Part shown: positions 55,413-64,000 of the stretch, in pieces
Numbering within the stretch: position 1 is the first letter of the stretch
How the letters are laid out: each line of letters opens with the position of its first letter
DNA from: Branchiostoma floridae
Lineage: Eukaryota; Chordata; Leptocardii; Amphioxiformes; Branchiostomatidae
Length of the DNA stretch: 64,000 nt
Direction of reading: 5' to 3'
NCBI RefSeq assembly: GCF_000003815.2
Contig: NW_023365775.1
Coordinates: forward strand, 62,001 to 126,000
The notes under the pieces: model-generated
What the model saw: only the letters and a program-made list of their open reading frames with translations
Told to the model about the DNA's origin: nothing
The model's database searches: none
Position numbers and translations under genes: made by a program

Positions 55413-57052
55413 CTAAAAAGCAATAAGACTAGAAAGGTGACATTTGCAAGCAAATACAGAATGTTATCTTCACATGGTCTAGTCTAGCATTTCTACCAGG
55501 AAGGGTAAAGTGATTTAGTTCCAGATGTTGACACAAGATAAGTCAAGAAGGTACAAATAAATTTTGATATTTTTTTATCTGTAATATTATGCATCTTGAA
55601 TAATAAACACAACGTCAAATATTGTTCCAAACAGGGTTTCTCATCATCATTTCATCTCAGTCCCATAGCTACAAGCCACAGGGGTAGTCTGTCTGACCAC
55701 AAAGGTTCTTCATTTCCGACGGTCGTTAACACGGTTTACTCGACGAAATTTAGCGTGGGGAAGGCGGTCGTCTGAGGGAGGGTCTGTAGCTGTGGGCTTA
55801 GGAATTTTTTCGGCTTGGGGGAGGGCCAGAAAGAAATTTCTTGGCTAGCGGAGAGAGAGCCATAGAGGAAAAATGATAGGTACTCAAATGTTAGAAAAAA
55901 ATCTTTGAATCACTCGGGAAATTCTCTGGCTTGGTGTACAACGCTTGCCGCGAAGTTCAGTTGATAACATAGAATTAGTGTTCTATTGGGGCTCGAAAGT
56001 TCTATTTGTGTTAAAATTGCAAGTTTTTTTCACCCTTTTTTGCCCCATAAAATCATTTTTTGTATCTTTTGGTTACCAAATGACCAAGGTCCGGTGTCTT
56101 ATGGGCAGACCTACCAGTTTGCTGAATTTTGAGATATTCCAAGGTCTAGTTTCGGAGATATTCATGTTTTTTTTATTTGTGCGGAAAGGAAGAGGAAAGA
56201 AAGCAAAAACAGTATGTACCTTCTGTGAAGGTAACATAATTATTCAAACTTAAGTTTATGTATTTCTACGAAAAGGCTGATGGTTATGAAAGCCAAACAT
56301 TTATAAAGTAACAAGTTAGCATTGAGGTAAGAGGAGGTATGCGCTATCCCCATATCACCATACCCAAACTAATAATAATAATAGTATCTTCACTGCGCGT
56401 TGATTGGTTTATCATGAATAACATAATTAGAACTACCATACAAGTACAGTGGATGATCACCCTTCTGTCTCTTGTTGGATTCATCCTCAACGCCGAGGAG
56501 CGTGGTGAGGACGATCCAGACCCGGGAAATGATAGCCTGATTAAATGTCGCTTATAGCAGCCCGCCAACATCCGCCGGCCCCCTCGAAGCTTGATGGAAA
56601 ATAGTCCTAAGTCAGTGGAAGTGGGTTTTCCATATATGGATGATATATGTAATTGTCATCAGCCCACCACAGCCTGGCTTTTGGTTGCAATGGGACTGTG
56701 TTGTCTGCAATTGTCTGCCCAATGTAGACCATAGAAATATACTCTATGTCAAGCTTTCGTTACTGGCCACATCTTACCACTAGGTAAAGTAATAGTACCA
56801 GGAATCAGTGTCTGAGCTTCAAGTTTCTTGAAATGTCCACATGTTGTTCCTAACACAAACACAAATTGAACCCTAGTGACTCTTGGAATATAGAAATTCA
56901 CATACCTTGAATTCGTTTACTTGTATGGACCATTTTGCTATCTTAAAGGGATACTTCTATACATGGGCAAATGCAGGGACCCACAAATAAGTGAAACTTG
57001 CTGGCAGTCGTAATGACACGTGTGCACCGCAAAACAAGGCTGTTGGAGCCAC
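55413..57052. other. Upstream of first recognised exon; no exon found
   Basis: Non-coding by eye. I looked for a minus-strand exon ending in phase 1, ideally with a signal peptide, and found no convincing one. Confidence 0.45.
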
Positions 57053-57478
57053 TTAGACGTTTTGGGTTACAATGCTGTATAGTGAAGGAAGATGTGTGTT
57101 AACCCTTGACTTAAACAGTTGTAGATTACACCCCATGGGAAAGCAAGTCCGTGGAAGCTCATTCCATAGCGAAGTTGTTCTTGAAAAAGAGCTCTGAGCC
57201 TGGAACTTCCTCCTAGTAGGAGGATAGTGGAGGAATAAAGGATGATTTGCTTCCGTGGAAGTGGCTAAACGGGTTCTTGCAGTGAAGGTTCGTATTGGAG
57301 GCACAGATGAGTGAAGTTCCGCCGAGCATTTACCTTGGAAGTAGCGATAGAATAGTGCTAGGCTAGCTACATCACGCCTTTGGGACAATGGTTGTAGAGT
57401 GGCGAACAAGTCGCTGCCAACAATGTTCTTTAATCGTTTTTGTACTCTATTGAGACAGGTCAGGGACAGCTGGTATGG
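57053..57478 (-). pseudogene. LINE reverse-transcriptase C-terminal fragment
   Basis: About 140 codons on the minus strand read SLTCLNRVQKRLKNIVG, then LFYRYFQGKCS, SSFSRTTSLWNELPRTCFP and LQLFKSRVNTHL, the usual C-terminal end of CR1/L2-type LINE proteins. No reverse transcriptase core precedes it, so it is a 5'-truncated relic. Confidence 0.8.
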
Positions 57479-58149
57479 TTATCATATTTGCCGGCTCTTT
57501 GAGTCAGGCTTTTCCGGAAATCATCATATGCTTTGCTGATGATATACCATCAAGAAAAAAGATCATCATAAGAAAAAAAAAATACAATATGCAAAAAAAA
57601 AACCACACATATTTAGCCTACCAATCTGTTTGAGTTGTCACCATGGACTGGTTACAGTCATTGTAAAGTAACTTAAGACCAACGAGAGCTAAGACCTGAT
57701 CTGATTATGAACTGACGTGTATGTAACCATCAAGCAATTGTATTTAAATCACATGCGCGTCATACTGAATCTGCCACGTGGAAAACTTAGCCTTGCAAGC
57801 AGGCTCTCTACAGGCGCACTGGCTGTTGCTACTGTGTTATGATGGTTTCACTTTTCATCAAGATCGGTAATATCAGGAAAAACTGAATTCATCAAAACAT
57901 ACTAAAAACTATAAAATAACCTCAACGTTGCTAGTAGGACAAAAATGGCCGTAATGAAGTCTGCCATGGGGTAATACAAATCGTACGACGGATACACTTT
58001 TAATTAACGCGTTCAATATCCATTTCAGCTCTATTTTTGTCATCAGAGGCTCCCCGATCGACTATGATTTATCTGTGATTGAAGAAGGAACGCTATTTTA
58101 ACCTCATCGTGCGGTGTCCTACGACCTTTGTGACCACGGCTCGCGATTT

Positions 58150-58330
58150 TACGTTGATCTACTTTCAACTTTGGTCCCAACCACCATGGTGTTCACATCA
58201 GTGGAGGCTGGCTAATACAGATAAGCAAGTCTTAGAGTTGCTCTTCAAAACAGTTGTGAAATGCATATAACCCAGTAGTCTTGAACATATAAGGAATTGA
58301 AGAATGGCTACATAAAATTCAGCATAGCTT
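58150..58330. repeat. 170-bp dispersed repeat, copy 1 (copy 2 at 59,795-59,970)
   Basis: Both copies share CATCAGTGGAGGC(T/A)GGCTAATACA, CTCTTCAAAACAGTT and CCAGTAGTC in order. The second copy lies inside a TTAA-MITE. Confidence 0.75.
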
Positions 58331-59634
58331 CAAAAGTCAGCTTACAAACATTATAAATCATAGCTGGCCATGGTCTGTCTAAAAGTGTTTCTCAGACAAT
58401 CGGACCCTGATACAACTTGTACAGTCCTACAGAGCCCCAGTCTACACCGGTCTCTTTTGGCTAGCCTACAAACTATAAATATCACCATGAGCTGTGGGTA
58501 AGACAGTTACTAGTTGCAAAATATAAGTAGTTCAATCTTAACAGGGGCTAATCTTTGCTGAGACTCAGTTCCAACAACAATTTGAAACTGCCAGCCAAGG
58601 CACTGATACAACATAACTCCCATCTCTTGTGTGAAAACAAACTGTGAATCCCTAAACTGTACTCCGGCCGGTTCTATGCTTGCAGCAACTATTTGTGTCT
58701 TTTTTCTGTGTCTGAAAATGATTTCGTGAAAAATTCGTGGGCAGGAATTTTGAAATATTGTCAGCTGATATGCACTTTTTTCATGCCGCCTGCTGTAATA
58801 CGAAGCCATTGTTCTTGAGACCAGACGAGTAATGATCTCCTGCAGGGTCTAAGCCATTTATAATGTTGGGAGGATGTGAGGAGTCGATTTAGCAACTGGC
58901 ATCCTGGTAGGTCTTTTATGGTCGCGTACCGAGGGTACAGATTTTGGGCCCAAATCTCTCTATCCCTAGACGAGGTAGTTTTCAATTTGTTCGTGTCTCC
59001 CTAAATGTGTGATAGTCATTTGACTGCTTTGTTTAGCTTATCTCGACTATATTTAGCGAGAAAGTGTGAAGGTAGTCGCAAAATCATGTACGGCGCAGTG
59101 CATTAGAGGCAGGTCCGTATGGGTGTACGTGGATTTAGAAAATGATTATTGTCGAAAAGTGAGAAGAGGTAACTTAGCCAGGTGCATTTGTATCCCCAAA
59201 AAATATCATCTATCAGAAAATAACACTCGCTTCTGGAATAAAATGGCCCTTTACCAGCGACTTTGCCGCGCGACTTCAATCTGTTATTCTCGGTTCGATA
59301 GATAAATTCTGGGAGGTGATAACCCCTACTGTGAATAAATAGGAAATAAATCAACGAATGTTTATACCGACGAACCAAAAGTGTAATATACATGCTAGAC
59401 CCAATATGATGATTTATTTATTTGTACTGTAAGTACTTATCATAGACCTTACAAAAGTCGCTCTACCTTTGTCGTGTCAATAAAGATCTCATTATTTTCT
59501 TTATCTTAAACACTAATGAAGGGTGACCCAATAAGTACGCAGTGCTGATAGGAAACGGATCAGACTAGATAACATGTGCACAAATGCGTTATATTTGCTA
59601 CGGGGCATTGACCGTTGTCTTGCGCTGATCCACA

Positions 59635-62458
59635 TTAACCCTACCCAGACCGGGCTTTTTGGCATTCCCTGGCCTGAGGTGGGGTCGGGGGGTGGCCTCG
59701 TACTTTCAAAACGTATTACTGTATGATCACCAAAATTGCATGGGGTGATGTGGTCGTAAAGTTTTACAATATAATCACCCCAAAAAATTTGGGTAACGTA
59801 AACTACCAGCCCTCAGTCTGGTCCAAACCACCGTGGTATTACCATCAGTGGAGGCAGGCTAATACAGATCAGCAAGTATTGGAGTTACTCTTCAAAACAG
59901 TTTTGAAATGTACATAAGCCAGTAGTCCTCTAGTCTTCAACAGATAAGGTATTGAAGTATGCTACATACGTTTCCTGAAATTTCATATCATTATCAATAA
60001 TGACATCATGAATTGATTTTTGCGCTAAAACGGGGTGTCCCCAAGATACCCAAATATATCGCACAAAATTGAATTAAAGGAGTTTCTTATCAATATTTAA
60101 GTAGTCTTAGACTTCAGTTGTCAAAAGCCACCACAACAAATTTAAAATGACGTCAACAAATGACTTCATTTGTATTACATCTTTTTCAATCTGCCATCTT
60201 GGATCATAGACATTAAAAGTCTCAAGATACATACTTTTCAACCTATAACCCTAAAGTCTCATGAAAACGGAGCAAAAACGTTCACATAAATGTTTTTTGT
60301 AAGTAAAAAACAAATTCCGAATGAAAATAAGCGGATTTTGACCAATCACGACATTACATTAGCATAACTTATGAATATTGAATTATAAATGTCACATTCA
60401 GATATTTTAGAAATTAAGGATATATAAAAATAGGTGTACTTTGGCAAGAAAATCCTTGTCCTGCTGGCCAAAACTCGCCCCCCCTGCTGGGGTTCCCAGA
60501 CCCCTTTGAAACAAAGGGAACTAGTTTGATTTTCCTTATTTTTAGTTACTTTGATTTACAATAACCCCATGAAAGTGTATATCATTGTAAAGCTAACAAT
60601 GTGTACTTTCAAGAAATGTTGCATATATCTACAGTTTTATCAGTCATAAGGGTTTACAGTGGCAATAAAACAATAAAACACACTTTTTCATTTAACTTTT
60701 GTATTCTCCTTTCATATCCTACAATTTAAGCGTGAATTTCTTGACTACAATCCATCTATAGACTTGTGACAACATTCCCTTGCCCATGTGAGAAAAAAAA
60801 TCATGCAGGTATTGCTACAGGTAAGTTAATGATTTGATATTGTCCTTGGTGCTGATTTGCATTTTCTGTCTAATCACTATTCCTTTAGTGTTGAATAAAC
60901 TTCATTCTGACACTGTCGGACAAGTGGAATATAACTTTGCTGTACCAATTAAAGCTTGCAGTCTCTACTTTTCATGACAGTCTAAGTTAAGTTATGTGCA
61001 CCAATTCTATTTATAAATAAAGTCATAAAAAGCAATAAAAAGTACATTAGTCCAGAATATTTCACAATTATCTCTAGAACACCAATAAAAAACTTTTGAT
61101 ATCAGTACAAAGTTCCTAAAGAGTCCTGGGGACATGACAACGATACAAAGGAGGTGAGTAAATCAACAGGTATATTGCTACAGGTAAGATAATGATTGAA
61201 TATTGTCCTTGGTGTTGAAGTAAGTATAGTTACTATTCTTGCAGTATTGAATAAACTTTGTTCTGACACTGTCTGGCAAGTGGGATATAAGCTTGCTGTA
61301 CATCAAATTAAAGCTTACATCCACTATTTTGCTTGACAGTCTATGTTAATTTGTCTCCACCTTTTTATTGATCATTAAGTAATAAAAAGCAATAAAAGGA
61401 AGATTTTGTCCACAATCTCTCATACTAAGCTCTACCATACGAGTAAGATAACTTGTGGCAAAAGTACAAAGTTCCTGGGGAGTTCCGAGGACAAGGCAAC
61501 GAAACAAACGAGGTAAGAAAGTATTTTGCCACTTCTTGGGAGGCCCATGTCATCACTCACACTCGTTCAGGGGCCCCGGCAAGGTCAGCGCCCGGCCTCC
61601 CACAGCTTCCCCCCTCCCCTCGGCCAAGGCTGCATCCTCGACCCGGTTGCTGGCCTCCCCGGTCTTATACACGGCCTTTCGCCCGACCACAGCCATGCCG
61701 GCCACGGTAACAGTCCGTCCCACGATTTGCTTTTGTACTAACAGGGCCCCATGCCTCATGTCATCACGCCTAACTTCCTCACATGTCATCATGCTTTCCT
61801 TGGAATCTCTGCCCGAATCCGGTAAAATGGGATCAGAATCCTTCCATAAAGAGGTCAGTGTGAATCTCTAATACTATAAATCGCGGTATTTTTACGTTAG
61901 ATACTGAAATTTTCGGCCGAAAACAGCTAAAAACAGCAAAACAAAACACTTCCGACCAGCCTAGCAGACGACATGACGCTCATGAATATCAATTAACCTC
62001 GCAAGGGCTTCTGGGATGACGTACTTCCGGTTGCGTAACAGTTCGTTGACCCCTGACCCATAACAGCTGATACCTAGTTGGGTTCCCGCGAGAACAGCGC
62101 GCGAGTGTTACGTACGTATCCTGGACATACCCCCTAAACTACAACAGTGTTGCGCCGCAAATAGAACATGCATGTGCAACAACACAATTGTAGCGTGCCG
62201 CAAAACTAGGGATTTATTAAAATCCCATTGTTTGGACCAAATTTAGTGATTTTTGTAAATATGCCCTACAAAAGCCCATCCCATGACAACACGAAAAATA
62301 GAAAAAAAGTATTCTTTTTTTCTGGCAATAAAGTTGCCAACAATATTTTTGAAAAGTCGTCAAGTTTAGTTTTCCTAGCACAAGACGTTTGGAATTTATA
62401 CAGTATTAAATGTTGGCGCAGGCACATTTAGCCCCCCTCCCAGTCTTGATAGAGTTAA
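59635..62458. mobile_element. TTAA-MITE family 2, interrupted by a 1.76-kb insertion
   Basis: TTAACCCTACCCAGACCGG at the left and CCCAGTCTTGATAGAGTTAA at the right. The family interior runs to about 60,456 and resumes at about 62,217 (TTAAAATCCCATTG, as at 48,432). The intervening DNA is foreign to the family. Confidence 0.75.
60800..61870 (+). repeat. About 360-bp tandem array with exon-like 48-nt units
   Basis: Two clear units share GCTACAGGTAAG, TTGTCCTTGGTG, TTGAATAAACTT and AAAGCAATAAAA at about 360-bp spacing. Each ends with an AG-bounded 48-nt open segment starting TACAAAGTTCCT and followed by GTGAGT or GTAAGA (61,106-61,153; 61,465-61,512). A possible third open segment (61,806-61,853, donor GTCAGT) lacks an acceptor. 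Confidence 0.6.
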
Positions 62459-63133
62459 TTTGGTCATTGATTAAAAGAATGTCAGATAGTGTTTACGTCG
62501 ACTTTTCTCAACCCCTCTTTTAGCTACAATACTACAATTCTTCTTCAAATTTGCTTGAAGTTATTCAAGATCTGGGACCGCATGCGGTGAGACGTCCTCA
62601 GCTAGATAGTGCCGAGTTGCGCAACCGGCGTGCCTATCCAGCCCCTGTATATATGTATCATCTACAAATCATGAACAAATAAGTCATCACAAGGGCAATC
62701 AAATGTAATGTTAATTGCACAAAAAAGGGGGAGTCCACCTGGGTTTGTGGGAAACATTGTAGTTTTGCGATTTTTCGTGATTGATTTACGTTACGTGCTT
62801 TTTTGGCGCCGCTTTTGGCTGTGATCTGCAAAACTGTGCGGTGTGCAAAACTTGAAGCGTATTTCATCATCTGCAAGTTATAATATCCATATTATAATAT
62901 AATATAGTAGTCATATGAACACACGCAGCCTTTTTCTACCCTTTTATTGCCGGGCGCTGTTTTTTTTTGTGCTTCCTGGCCTGACGTCCATATCAATACG
63001 TTCTCTGCTGGCCTTGTAAACGTCATCTCTCGACCAGCGTTTATGATTCACGCCTTTGGGAAAGCCAAGTAAAAAAAAATAGCGGGAGGAGCTCCAGAGG
63101 GCCCTCCCACGCGAAGTATTATCGTAAAGTACC

Positions 63134-64000
63134 TTAACCCTCAAACCACCGTAGCTTTTTTGCGACGTAGATTACCGTATGGGGTCAAAACTGAACCCAA
63201 AACATTTTGTACAAATACAGTTTTTTGTGTGACACTTTTTGTGATTTTTATATATGTTTAGTTTCACTAATCTATGTGGAACAGTCTGACATGATTAGGT
63301 GAGAAGATTTCTAGCTCATTATCATAATTTATGCAAAAGATCATGATGACCACATTTTGCACCAATGCTATTCAGACCGGGAAGGAGATTTTTGATGACA
63401 ACTTCAATGCTGTATAACGTCTGAATGGCTCATGCTAGGGCCACCAAACTTGGTAACTTTTTAGAAAATGTTGAAAGCAAAAATTTTCAGTGAACAAAGC
63501 ATGTTCATCATTTTTCATGTTGCCATGGCAACGAAATTCTGACAGACATATCTATTACTAATTATTATTATCATTAAGTTTTCTAATTTTGTATTAAACA
63601 TTTAAGTTTTAAGGTTTTCTTAGCAGATATCAGTTGTTTATCACATCTTATGAAATTCAACGTAAATTTCATACCTCAATATTCATGATTTATGCTAATT
63701 TAATGACGTCATCAGGCAAAATCCAAGATGGCGGCCGAGATTACCTAAATGACGTCATAATGTCGTCATATAATATGATATTGGCACGAAAGCTGTTACA
63801 ATAATTTTGGCTTACATGTACATCATTCTCTAAAAATTTCGTGATTCTAAGATAAGTAGTTTAGGTGTAGGTCGGAAAAGTTTGTTTAAAAAAATGCTGG
63901 GGTCAGTTTTGACCCCACTGGACCATACATAAACTTTCTAAGATAACTTAATCAATAATGAGCCAATCTCGTTAAAAACTTATAAGAAGTTATAGGACAT
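63134..64000. mobile_element. piggyBac-like MITE, family 1, copy 3 (runs off the window)
   Basis: It starts TTAACCCTCAAACCACCGTA and is inverted relative to the copy at 11.7 kb. It carries GTTGCCATGGCAAC at 63,529 and two TGACGTCA sites. The right terminus lies beyond 64,000. Confidence 0.85.

Noticed and set aside
56339-56571. Overlapping 70-codon ORFs on both strands
   Set aside because: Neither matches a domain nor has splice signals in the phase required by the main gene.
58079-59917. Two plus-strand ORFs with similar C-termini (VLELLFKTV)
   Set aside because: The similarity is at DNA level across a 170-bp repeat, with indels outside frame control; no evidence of protein selection.

Overview
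The window looks like chordate or other deuterostome genomic DNA, most probably an amphioxus (Branchiostoma). This is inferred from very long GT-AG introns, APE-type LINEs, a tRNA-derived SINE, many TTAA- and TA-flanked MITEs and an extracellular multidomain gene typical of that group. No prokaryotic gene organisation is present.

One gene on the minus strand fills almost the whole window. I traced 24 exons from 55,412 down to about 2,458. Each junction uses AG/GT sites and every neighbouring pair agrees in reading-frame phase. The gene runs off the left edge, and its 5' end (signal peptide) was not found. Order, 5' to 3': F5/8 type C (discoidin) domain (3 exons, 55.4-54.3 kb); EGF (53.4 kb); three Frizzled-type cysteine-rich domains, two exons each (53.0-51.9, 46.9-43.2 and 39.8-38.8 kb); a four-exon module I cannot match to a named family ('module X', 38.2-16.1 kb, split by a 19.5-kb intron); VWD-C8-TIL plus a cysteine-rich VWC-like exon (13.2-7.8 kb); and a second module X (4.8-2.5 kb). 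The visible product is about 1,330 residues of secreted or extracellular protein.

The 19.5-kb intron (18,557-38,044) is a transposon graveyard: a foldback element touching a splice donor, a 46-bp minisatellite, a 100-N assembly gap, a LINE with a long open ORF (24.3-27.5 kb), a second antisense LINE inserted into the first one's 3' UTR and flanked by a 218-bp direct duplication, a decayed integrase fragment, and a third LINE carrying a frameshift (33.2-36.4 kb).

Other introns hold mariner, piggyBac-like, hAT-like and other MITEs. Several carry perfect RFX X-box palindromes and CRE palindromes. The right end (55.4-64 kb) lies upstream of the first recognised exon. It has a LINE C-terminal fragment, a large interrupted MITE containing a tandem array with two exon-like 48-nt units, and the start of a further piggyBac-like MITE.
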